In this document: positions 27,118-34,596 of the stretch, in pieces
Layout of the letters: each line of letters starts with the position of its first letter
How positions within the stretch are numbered: the stretch's first letter is position 1
Source: an uncultured Pelagibacteraceae bacterium
GTDB taxonomy: Bacteria; Pseudomonadota; Alphaproteobacteria; Pelagibacterales; Pelagibacteraceae
DNA length: 64,000 nt
NCBI GenBank assembly: GCA_902598485.1
Contig: CACKBU010000001.1
Span: 96,017-160,016 of the forward strand
Reading direction: 5' to 3'
Made by a program: the position numbers and the translations under genes
The notes under the pieces: model-generated
Told to the model about the DNA's origin: nothing
Databases searched by the model: none
Seen by the model: the letters and a program-made list of their open reading frames with translations, nothing else

Positions 27118-28098
27118 TTAAACTAAATTAGACAAATCTTTTTTATTATTCTTGTACGTTGGTAGAGGATACTTAAATGCATGTTTTCCAATACGTCTTT
27201 CTTTCGCGTTCTCCCACAGAGATAACCATTGTTTAAAATTTTGAACTTTAAGATTTTTTTTATTTTTACTTCTAACATAAAAGTTTGGAAGCGGCTCCCT
27301 ACCTGATGGTTGTCCTGCAACATTATATCTTAAATCAGCACTAATTCTAAAATCATTTGATCTATTCGGTAATGAGCAGTGAATAGAATGCTTGTGCAAT
27401 AATATTATATCACCCACATTTGCCTCTAAATAAATGTGTTCCATATCATCAAGTAATTCACTATTTTTTAATTCCACCTGTCCTCTATATCCTGATACGT
27501 GGTTTAATAATCCCATTTTATTAATTTTTTTTACTGTAATCATACATCCATTCTTTTTAGTAGTTTTGGTGAAAGGAATCCATACTGTAACCATATCAGT
27601 TAATTTTTGTCCTTTAGAATTCAAAACTGCAGCGTCTTGATGCCATGGTGTTCTACCACTTAAGCCGTCATGAATTGATCCTTTTGGTAATTTGTTTTCA
27701 GGTTGTTTGATTCTAGTATTTTGAACAGGGTTAGACATTATTTCTTTGCCTAAAATTTTTTCTACAATATCTAAAATACTTTTATTTGTAATTAAATTCC
27801 ATAATGATTGAGTAGCGAAATAATCACTATCTCTTTTAACATGGTCTCTAGGTAATCTTGTATTAAAGTATTGATCTAGATCATAAATATTAAGTTTTGA
27901 TATGTATGAATATTTTCTTTTAAAATTTAGATTAAGAACTTTTTTAACCTCAGTTTTTTTTGCATACTTTTGAATGAGACAATCCATGACAAATTCCATA
28001 TCATTAAGAACTGGTTTTAAGTCTCTTTTATAGTTAAGTATGTTTTTAATAATTAAGTAACCATTCTCATATAATTTTTTTTGAAAAGTATTTGTCAT
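27118..28098 (-). CDS. Phytanoyl-CoA dioxygenase (PhyH)-like Fe(II)/2OG oxygenase
   Basis: Protein of 326 residues with the PhyH-type facial triad: TPWHQDAAVL (His-x-Asp), the distal His in LLHKHSIHCSLPNRS, and the 2OG-binding Arg in DFRISADLRYN. Family members hydroxylate small molecules, including osmolytes such as ectoine, as well as phytanoyl-CoA. In this cluster the substrate is probably a small organic acid or polyol derivative. It lies 16 bp upstream of the hydroxyacid dehydrogenase gene on the same strand. Confidence 0.82.
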   Translation of the reverse strand: MTNTFQKKLYENGYLIIKNILNYKRDLKPVLNDMEFVMDCLIQKYAKKTEVKKVLNLNFKRKYSYISKLNIYDLDQYFNTRLPRDHVKRDSDYFATQSLWNLITNKSILDIVEKILGKEIMSNPVQNTRIKQPENKLPKGSIHDGLSGRTPWHQDAAVLNSKGQKLTDMVTVWIPFTKTTKKNGCMITVKKINKMGLLNHVSGYRGQVELKNSELLDDMEHIYLEANVGDIILLHKHSIHCSLPNRSNDFRISADLRYNVAGQPSGREPLPNFYVRSKNKKNLKVQNFKQWLSLWENAKERRIGKHAFKYPLPTYKNNKKDLSNLV

Positions 28099-28129
28099 TG
28101 TTAAAATTTATTTTATCATTGAAATAATT

Positions 28130-28999
28130 TCAATGGTTTGGTGCTGTGGTTAAATAGTTCGCGTCATGAAAAGAGGTCAACATTCTTTTTTTGTTACTAA
28201 CTATATGAGGATAATACGAGATTCCTTTATAATTCCATATAACTGGTTTGTTTAAAGCATAACTTCCATAAATAAAAAAACGTTTTGGACAATTTTTCTC
28301 TATAAAGCGCTTTACTCCATGATAGGAATTTGGAGTAGATTGAAAAAAAACAACAGTTCCTTTTTTGGGTGTAAAAGACTTAACTATTTCTAACTCATTT
28401 ATTTTTGGAAATCTTCTAAAACTTTTTCTTAAATTTTTTTTAACCTTTTTCCTATAGATAGTTAGAGAGCCGCCGTTTTTTTTTGGTATGTCTGTTAGAT
28501 AAATTAAGAAATTATATAACCTAGTTATATCATCCCTATGAGGCCTTAATCTATACCCTCCTTTTGATACTGAAAAATCTATATCTAAATTTACTTTAGG
28601 ATTAGTATAATTATTACCCAACATTTTTTTTAATTCATTAGAATTTAATTTTTTTTTAATAGTGAACTTTTTAGGATTAAAGGATTTTGGTTTATGTAAA
28701 TTAACCCACGATCCATCTTTAAAATTTTTTGTAAAAAGATTTTCAATTTTTTTATAAAAAGTCTTGCTATTAAAAAGCTTAAAAAGTTTTGCAGAGTTAA
28801 CTGAGTTTTTGATATATTGGTTAAAATTTTTCGAACCTTTATTTATTCTACTTCTACCACCCATAATCATATCATCAAATGATTTAGAGTTACTGATTTC
28901 TTTAATTAATAAATTACAAATACTTTTAGAAATAACATTGTCACCAACTAAAACTGGAAAGTTACTTTTGATTTTTTTTAATTTATTTGTACTAAGCAT
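28130..28999 (-). CDS. Fe(II)/2OG-dependent oxygenase, prolyl-hydroxylase-like
   Basis: Protein of 289 residues. The C-terminal part carries the triad in the form RLRPHRDDITRLYNFLIYL (His-x-Asp), SYHGVKRF (distal His) and a nearby KRFF with a basic residue. The DIPKKNGGSLTIY stretch is typical of prolyl-4-hydroxylase-like oxygenases. The N-terminal 130 residues are Lys/Asn-rich without a recognised domain. The start directly abuts the PanE-like stop, so the genes are co-transcribed. The substrate is unknown; nucleotide-sugar or small-molecule hydroxylation are both possible. Confidence 0.7.
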   Translation of the reverse strand: MLSTNKLKKIKSNFPVLVGDNVISKSICNLLIKEISNSKSFDDMIMGGRSRINKGSKNFNQYIKNSVNSAKLFKLFNSKTFYKKIENLFTKNFKDGSWVNLHKPKSFNPKKFTIKKKLNSNELKKMLGNNYTNPKVNLDIDFSVSKGGYRLRPHRDDITRLYNFLIYLTDIPKKNGGSLTIYRKKVKKNLRKSFRRFPKINELEIVKSFTPKKGTVVFFQSTPNSYHGVKRFIEKNCPKRFFIYGSYALNKPVIWNYKGISYYPHIVSNKKRMLTSFHDANYLTTAPNH

Positions 29000-29944
29000 T
29001 TAGCTGTACATACCTTCTTTCACTTTAATCATTTTATACATAAGGTCATTTAATGGCGTCTTAACACCATGTTTTTTACCTATTTTTGAAACCGCGCCAC
29101 TAATAAAATCTATTTCAGTTTTTCTCTTGTATTGAACGTCAAAAGCCATTGATGACTTGTTAGTTTGCATTGAATCTACAATTTTATTAAACATAAATAA
29201 GCATTCATCTTCAGAAACATTTACACCATCAGCAAGTGCAACTTCTCTAGTTTCTAAAATTATTTCTTTACCTAAACCACGAGATACTTCATTTGCTTTG
29301 TTGTTTATATACAAGTCTGTATGATGAAGATCAAAAATTGCAGATAAAGGTCCAATTGCTGTTAGAGCAAAAAGCTTCATCCATTTTCTTTTTTTTACAT
29401 CTTCAGCCGCAATCATTTCCAAATTATGTGCAGTAAAAGTGTCAGCTATTTCTGTAATTCTTTCTGTTATTCCTCCTTCATATTCACCAATCCAAGATGG
29501 TAACGAACCATGATTCATTATATGACCTGGTCCTAAAATATTTGAAGCTTGAGTAGTTGTCCCACCAATTACTTTTTCATTACCCACAATACTCTGAATA
29601 ATGGCTTCATGACCAATACCATTTTGAAAAGACATGAAGACTGTTTTTTCACCAATAATATTTTTAATACTATTTAGAGCTGGTTCTAATGCAGTTGCTT
29701 TACACATAACGATTACAGCATCTATTTTATCTAATGAAGATGGATCTGAAGTGGCTTTAACTTTTATTACTCGATCTCCGCCATGTCCATCCATCTTTAA
29801 ACCATCTTTATTAATTGCATCAACATGCTCTTTCCAAACATCAATTAAAATTACATTTAAACCTTTTTCTGCAAGCAAACCACCAAACAAGCAGCCCATT
29901 GCTCCTGCACCAAGGACAGCTACTTTCAAATCTTTGTTAATCAT
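29000..29944 (-). CDS. Ketopantoate reductase-like protein (PanE/ApbA family)
   Basis: NADPH-dependent 2-dehydropantoate 2-reductase family protein of 314 residues. Seen are VAVLGAGAMGCLFGGLLA, the NADP region LIDVWKEHVDAI, FQNGIGHE, the catalytic-lysine segment KKRKWMKLFALTAIGPLSA and a C-terminal KTPLNDLMYKMI. It is the first gene of a minus-strand run. A PanB-like gene is close by (31452) on the other strand, but that protein lacks PanB active-site residues, so a catabolic 2-keto-acid reductase is more likely than pantothenate synthesis. Confidence 0.82.
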   Translation of the reverse strand: MINKDLKVAVLGAGAMGCLFGGLLAEKGLNVILIDVWKEHVDAINKDGLKMDGHGGDRVIKVKATSDPSSLDKIDAVIVMCKATALEPALNSIKNIIGEKTVFMSFQNGIGHEAIIQSIVGNEKVIGGTTTQASNILGPGHIMNHGSLPSWIGEYEGGITERITEIADTFTAHNLEMIAAEDVKKRKWMKLFALTAIGPLSAIFDLHHTDLYINNKANEVSRGLGKEIILETREVALADGVNVSEDECLFMFNKIVDSMQTNKSSMAFDVQYKRKTEIDFISGAVSKIGKKHGVKTPLNDLMYKMIKVKEGMYS

Positions 29945-29971
29945 CGTTACCTTATTTAAAATTATTTATGT

Positions 29972-29996
29972 ATAGAAATTATATATATTATCTATA
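29972..29996. promoter_or_regulatory. Candidate operator in divergent region, copy 1
   Basis: In the 88-bp space between the divergent PanE-like and C11orf54-like genes there is an imperfect dyad, ATAGAAA-TTATATATA-TTAT-CTATA, flanked by TATAG and CTATA arms. A very similar 24-bp element occurs in the other divergent region at 34550-34573. It may be a binding site for the MarR-like regulator at 31039. It also contains TATA-rich stretches that could be back-to-back -10 boxes. Confidence 0.4.
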
Positions 29997-30032
29997 GACA
30001 ATATGCAAAATAAATTATAGCTTATTATCATC

Positions 30033-31010
30033 ATGCAATTAAAAATAGAAAAAGGAACTTTTAAAAATTATCTACTAGAAGATATTTCAGATGCGTTAAG
30101 AAAAGGGTTGTCTGAAAATTTCAAAAACGTTGAGGTAGAAGTGGTAGATTGCCCAAATCTAAGAGATTGGGATTGTCCATCAGAAGGAATTAGTGGAAAT
30201 CAAAAAATAATAGATGTTGGCGGAGAGCCTTATATGCATGATCCAAAATTTATTGGTGCAGAGTTTGACTATCAAGAAATATCTAAAATGATTGATTCTG
30301 AAAAATCTTACGCTTTAGGAGCTGGATCAGGTGCAATGTCATGTTTAGATGGTCATTGTGGAGAATTAGTTATTAATGAAAATTTGATAACTGATGAGTC
30401 TAAATCAATAATAGCAAGGGTGAGCCCAGACAAAAAATGTATTGTTGAAAAGTATTCTGCAAAAAAACATGGTGGACTTGGAAACATTTATTATACAGAC
30501 GGCAAAAAAGGAAAAGTAATCAAAATTAAAATTAAAGGTAGAAATGGAGAACAAGGTTCTTTGCCTCAAGCAATGAGGTCTTCTTTATCAAAAAATTTAA
30601 AAATTAAAGATAATGAACATTTGTCTCTTGCCGGCGTATTTAGAGTATTAAATGGAAAAATAAGATCGCATGTGCAACCTGATTATAAAGATATTAAACA
30701 CGAGTATTATGATCCAAAACAAATGAAATGTGTAAAAGATTTTCTTCAATTTTATGAACCGGTTGGACCAAAATTACAATGTTATTCTATTCTTTGGACT
30801 GGTGATCCTACTGGAGGAGAATTAAATCTAAGAGAGTCTGGTGAACATACTCATTTTCATTCTTACGAACATGACAGAGATGCAGGACATTATCATTTTG
30901 ATGTATCACCTGAAGAAATAGAATATGAAGGTTATTTTAATACGGCAACAGAAGTACATAGAGTTAATAACATTTATAAAGAACTATTAACTAAAAATAG
31001 TATTGAATAG
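30033..31010 (+). CDS. C11orf54/DUF1907-type zinc protein
   Basis: Protein of 325 residues resembling the DUF1907 family, whose human member C11orf54 (PTD012) binds zinc and has ester hydrolase activity. The zinc motif His-x-His-x9-His is seen in HFHSYEHDRDAGH (about H274, H276, H286). Upstream are PSEGISGNQKIIDVGGEPY, YALGAGSGAMSCLDGHCGE and LQCYSILWTGDPTGGELNLRESGEHT. It is the first gene of a short operon with a MarR-like regulator and a PanB-like protein. Bacterial function is not established; ester or lactone hydrolysis in a sugar-acid pathway would fit. Confidence 0.78.
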   Translation: MQLKIEKGTFKNYLLEDISDALRKGLSENFKNVEVEVVDCPNLRDWDCPSEGISGNQKIIDVGGEPYMHDPKFIGAEFDYQEISKMIDSEKSYALGAGSGAMSCLDGHCGELVINENLITDESKSIIARVSPDKKCIVEKYSAKKHGGLGNIYYTDGKKGKVIKIKIKGRNGEQGSLPQAMRSSLSKNLKIKDNEHLSLAGVFRVLNGKIRSHVQPDYKDIKHEYYDPKQMKCVKDFLQFYEPVGPKLQCYSILWTGDPTGGELNLRESGEHTHFHSYEHDRDAGHYHFDVSPEEIEYEGYFNTATEVHRVNNIYKELLTKNSIE

Positions 31011-31038
31011 AAAACTCAATGAGTTTAAATTTATTTAA

Positions 31039-31455
31039 ATGAAAAGACAGTTCAAGTATCCTAAGCACTTCGAAGAACAAAAAAAAATCCCAAAACTTAC
31101 TCAAAAAAGAATTCAATTAGCAGAAATATCACTTGGAGATTTTGAAGGAAGATTAGCTAATGAATTATTGAATTGGTTTTCTTTAACCCCACAACATTGG
31201 ATAATGTTACATATGGTTATGCTTGCTTATTACAAAAATAAATCAATAACTAAAAATCAATTACTTAAAGTAATTGAAAAATCATATTTAACCTCAAATG
31301 TTTATATCGATACAGCAATTAAAAAAGGTTATTTTAGAATTATAAGAAACGAGAGGGACAAGAGATCTATATTTATTTTACCTTCAGTAATTACCATTAA
31401 AACCTTTGAGGAATTTATTGATAGGAGAGATATTCTATATAAAGGAATTAAATGA
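31039..31455 (+). CDS. MarR-like winged-helix regulator, probable
   Basis: Protein of 138 residues with the size and layout of MarR-family regulators: an N-terminal helical part, then ITKNQLLKVIEKSYLTSNVYIDTAIKKGYF (helix-turn-helix) and RIIRNERDKRSIFILPS, which matches the wing motif with its Asp-Lys-Arg. It lies between the C11orf54-like gene and the PanB-like gene, overlapping the latter by four bases. It is the best local candidate for the factor binding the shared element at 29972 and 34550. The fold is inferred from sequence pattern only. Confidence 0.65.
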   Translation: MKRQFKYPKHFEEQKKIPKLTQKRIQLAEISLGDFEGRLANELLNWFSLTPQHWIMLHMVMLAYYKNKSITKNQLLKVIEKSYLTSNVYIDTAIKKGYFRIIRNERDKRSIFILPSVITIKTFEEFIDRRDILYKGIK

Positions 31456-32267
31456 AGAATATCTATACTTGGGCCGCTAAACCAGCAAAACGAACTTTGA
31501 CTGTTGGGGATTTAAAAGCAGCAAAAGGAAAAAGAAAATTTACACAAGTTACAGCGAATAGTGTTGAAGAAGCTGAAGCAGCCGAAAAAGCAGGCTTTGA
31601 TATGATTATATCAAATGCAAAACATATACTTCCTGTAAGAGAAGGTTCAAAAAATTTATTTTTAACAGCTGCTTTGGTGTTGAATGAGTTTGTAACTGCA
31701 GAAGATATTATGCGTGGAGCTTTTAAAGCATTAGAGAATGGTGCGGATGCAGTTATGACACCAAGAAGTATGGATATAGTTGAAATGCTGGCTAAGGAAG
31801 ATGTTCCGGTAATGGGGCATTTAGGTTTAGTTCCAAGAAAATCTACTTGGATTGGTGGCTTAAGAGCAGTTGGCAAAACTGCTGATGAAGCTTACGAACT
31901 TTTTCAAAAATTTAAAAGATTAGAAGACGCAGGTGCGTTTTCGGCTGAGTGTGAAGTAATACCTGAAAACGTAATGGGTGAAATTTCAAAGCGTACAGAC
32001 ATAGTTACTGTTTCATTAGGCTCAGGTAAAAACGCTGATGTAATGTATTTATTTATGGAAGATATATGTGGCGACACAGAAAATCCCCCAAGACATTCAA
32101 AAGCATATGGAAATTTATTGAAACTTAGAAATGAAATAAAACTAGAAAGAGTAAAGTCTCTAAAGGCTTTTAAAAAAGATTCAATGAATGGAAAATTTCC
32201 TGGAAAAAAACAATCTTCTAATTTAGAAGAAAAACAATTCGAGGAATTTTTAGAACAACTTGATTAG
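31452..32267 (+). CDS. PanB-like protein with altered active site
   Basis: Protein of 271 residues of the ketopantoate hydroxymethyltransferase (PanB) superfamily, a TIM barrel. Similarity is clear in VPVMGHLGLVPRKSTWIGG, RAVGKTADEA and LEDAGAFSAECEVIPE. By manual alignment with PanB, the two metal-binding Asp are replaced (Asn55; Ala near 73-74), the ketoacid lysine is Met102 and its neighbouring Glu is Pro104, while the base Glu is kept (E168). A normal PanB reaction is therefore unlikely; a related lyase or isomerase reaction is possible. A Lys/Glu-rich C-terminal tail follows residue 225. The stop overlaps the convergent aldolase by four bases. Confidence 0.75.
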   Translation: MKNIYTWAAKPAKRTLTVGDLKAAKGKRKFTQVTANSVEEAEAAEKAGFDMIISNAKHILPVREGSKNLFLTAALVLNEFVTAEDIMRGAFKALENGADAVMTPRSMDIVEMLAKEDVPVMGHLGLVPRKSTWIGGLRAVGKTADEAYELFQKFKRLEDAGAFSAECEVIPENVMGEISKRTDIVTVSLGSGKNADVMYLFMEDICGDTENPPRHSKAYGNLLKLRNEIKLERVKSLKAFKKDSMNGKFPGKKQSSNLEEKQFEEFLEQLD

Positions 32268-33058
32268 TAAGTTGAGTTATCGTCTTTTTTTGATAAAGAA
32301 CCTTTCATTTTATCTACTGTGGCTTTAGCACCAGCACTTAAAGCTCTTAAATCAGATGCTATAGTCACAAAATCAAAACCTTTTTCAATCATCTTGGTAG
32401 CATATTCTGTAGTACCATTATGAATTCCTGCAAAAATATTATTTTTTTTAGCATGTTCTAAAATTCTTAAAATTTCAGAATAAGCTTTTGTAGTCTCTGA
32501 CCTATCAAAACCAGGTTTTTCACCTATTGCTAAACTTAAATCTGCTGGTCCAATATAAATACCATCGACACCTGGTGTAGACATTATCTCATCAAGATTT
32601 TCTAAAGATTCTTTTGTTTCTATCATTGCTAATTTTAGTATTTCTTCATTAGCGTGATCAGAATAATCAGCTCCACCATAAATTAGCCCTCGTATAGGGC
32701 CAAAACTTCTGTAGCCATCAGGTGGATACATGCATGCTTGAACAAAATTTTCTGCCTCTTTTTTATTGCTTACCATTGGACAAACAATTCCATAACAACC
32801 AGCATCTAAAATTTTCATAATTTGACCTGGTTCATTCCAGTTAACTCTAGCTAAAGGAGTTACATCTGTTGTTGATATTGTTTGCATCATTGGAAGTGCA
32901 TTACTGTAATCAACTAAACCATGTTGCATATCTACTGTAAGAGAATCCCATCCTTGATGAGCCATTGCTTCAGCAGATGCTGTGCTAGGAATGGCACACC
33001 AACCATTGATTACAGGCTTACCTTCCTTCATCATTTGTTTGATTTTATTTTTTCTCAT
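32264..33058 (-). CDS. HpcH/HpaI-family class II aldolase
   Basis: Protein of 264 residues of the 4-hydroxy-2-oxo-acid aldolase family, which cleaves such acids to pyruvate and an aldehyde. Family residues are VDMQHGLVDY, the Arg in PLARVNWNEPGQI, GCYGIVCPMVSN, the Glu in LAMIETKE and the metal Asp in IGPADLSLAIG. It is encoded directly after the aldehyde dehydrogenase (3-bp gap), a logical pair: cleavage to an aldehyde, then oxidation to an acid. The substrate is likely a 2-keto-3-deoxy sugar acid or similar. Confidence 0.9.
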   Translation of the reverse strand: MRKNKIKQMMKEGKPVINGWCAIPSTASAEAMAHQGWDSLTVDMQHGLVDYSNALPMMQTISTTDVTPLARVNWNEPGQIMKILDAGCYGIVCPMVSNKKEAENFVQACMYPPDGYRSFGPIRGLIYGGADYSDHANEEILKLAMIETKESLENLDEIMSTPGVDGIYIGPADLSLAIGEKPGFDRSETTKAYSEILRILEHAKKNNIFAGIHNGTTEYATKMIEKGFDFVTIASDLRALSAGAKATVDKMKGSLSKKDDNSTY

Positions 33059-33061
33059 TTT

Positions 33062-34504
33062 CTAGATTTTTAAACCCATGTGAGTGTATTTCACATTTAG
33101 ATAATCTTTTATCGCACCTGAACCACCTTCACGTCCATAACCAGTTTGTTTTATTCCTCCAAAAGGTGCCTCAGCAATAGCAACAACTCCAGTATTAACT
33201 GCAACACAACCTGACTCTAATTTCTCAGATCCAATGTGAGCTTTGTCCATAGAGTTAGTATATAAATAACTACATAATCCTAAGTCATTATCATTTGCTC
33301 TTTCAATTACCTCATCAAAAGTTTTAAAAGTTAAAATTGGAACTAGTGGACCGAAAGGCTCTTCTTTCATGATTGTAAAATTATCTTTAACGTCATCAAA
33401 GACTGTTGGTTCATAATAATATCCCTTATTGAAACCAGAGGGTTTTTGTCCACCCATTAACACTTTAGCTCCTTCCTTTTTAGTAGTTTCAACTAGTTTT
33501 TCTATTTCTTCTAATCTCTTAGCAGTAGTTAAAGGGCCCAGATCCACACCTTCGTCCATACCGTTTCCAATTTTTAATTTTTTTGCTCTTTCAATGAAAG
33601 CATTAACAAAATCCTCTTTTCTGTTTTCTTGGATATAAAATCTATTAGGTGAAATACAGACCTGACCGTTATTTCTAAATTTACCAGTTATTGCTATATC
33701 AGCTACTTTGTTCATATCTACATCTTCACACACAATAAAAGGTGAGTGTCCACTAAGTTCCATAGTAACTCTTTGAACTTTATCAGCTGCTTTTTTTAAA
33801 ATAATTTTACCAACTCTAGTTGATCCAGTAACTGAAACTTTTTTAATTATATCCGACTCCATTAATTCATTTGATATTTCAGCAGGGTCGCCTGACAAAA
33901 GACTAACGACACCATCTGGTACACCTGCTTCTTTGCAAATATTTACTAATTCCATTACAGCTCCAGGAGTAATTACATCTGGTTTACAAATTACTGAACA
34001 TCCTGCAGCTAGAGCAGTAGAAATTTTTCTAGATGCTAAAACTATTGGGAAATTCCAAGGAACTAAAGCTGCAACAACTCCCACAGGCTGATAATAAACA
34101 TGAACTCTAGTATCTGGAAATCTACTTTGTTGTGTTTGACCATAAATTCTTTTTGTTTCTTCAGCATTCCACTCAAAAATATCAGCTCCACCACCAACTT
34201 CACCAACAGCTTCTGCAAGAGGCTTTCCAACTTCAAGAGTTAACCATTTTGCTATAACATCTTTTTTCTCTCTCATCATGTCTGCAATTTTTCTAAGCAC
34301 GTAAGCTCTTTGCCATGGCGCAGTATTTTTCCAAACTTCCAAACCTTTTTCTGCAGACTTTAATGCTTTTTGTACTTCAATAGATGAAGCTTTTGATGCT
34401 TTTCCAATTACTTCTTCTGTTGCAGGGTTGATTACGTCGTAAGTTTCTTTTTTTTCTGCTTGTTGCCACTTACCATCAATGAATTGTCCAAATTTTTCGT
34501 ACAT
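33062..34504 (-). CDS. NAD(P)-dependent aldehyde dehydrogenase (GabD-like)
   Basis: Aldehyde dehydrogenase of 480 residues. Key parts are VVAALVPWNFPIVLASRK, SVTGSTRVGKII, the catalytic Glu in VTMELSGHSP and catalytic Cys in NNGQVCISPNRF, plus EEPFGPLVPI and FGGIKQTGYGREGG. It resembles succinate-semialdehyde or glycolaldehyde/lactaldehyde dehydrogenases more than CoA-acylating MmsA. It is divergent from iolD, sharing a 92-bp promoter region with the putative operator, and is followed by the HpcH aldolase gene. Confidence 0.92.
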   Translation of the reverse strand: MYEKFGQFIDGKWQQAEKKETYDVINPATEEVIGKASKASSIEVQKALKSAEKGLEVWKNTAPWQRAYVLRKIADMMREKKDVIAKWLTLEVGKPLAEAVGEVGGGADIFEWNAEETKRIYGQTQQSRFPDTRVHVYYQPVGVVAALVPWNFPIVLASRKISTALAAGCSVICKPDVITPGAVMELVNICKEAGVPDGVVSLLSGDPAEISNELMESDIIKKVSVTGSTRVGKIILKKAADKVQRVTMELSGHSPFIVCEDVDMNKVADIAITGKFRNNGQVCISPNRFYIQENRKEDFVNAFIERAKKLKIGNGMDEGVDLGPLTTAKRLEEIEKLVETTKKEGAKVLMGGQKPSGFNKGYYYEPTVFDDVKDNFTIMKEEPFGPLVPILTFKTFDEVIERANDNDLGLCSYLYTNSMDKAHIGSEKLESGCVAVNTGVVAIAEAPFGGIKQTGYGREGGSGAIKDYLNVKYTHMGLKI

Positions 34505-34549
34505 AGAATTTATTTTTAAGTTTACTTAGTTAGGTTTTTTATTTTATAA

Positions 34550-34573
34550 ATAGAATTATATATAAACACTATA
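34550..34573. promoter_or_regulatory. Candidate operator in divergent region, copy 2
   Basis: In the 92-bp space between the divergent aldehyde dehydrogenase and iolD genes lies ATAGAA-TTATATATA-AACA-CTATA. It matches the element at 29972-29996 at about 20 of 24 positions with one base of length difference, and keeps the outer ATAG and CTAT arms. The local sequence is very AT-rich, so chance similarity and shared -10 elements must be considered. Confidence 0.4.
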
Positions 34574-34596
34574 CATATTAAAAGATAAACATATTA

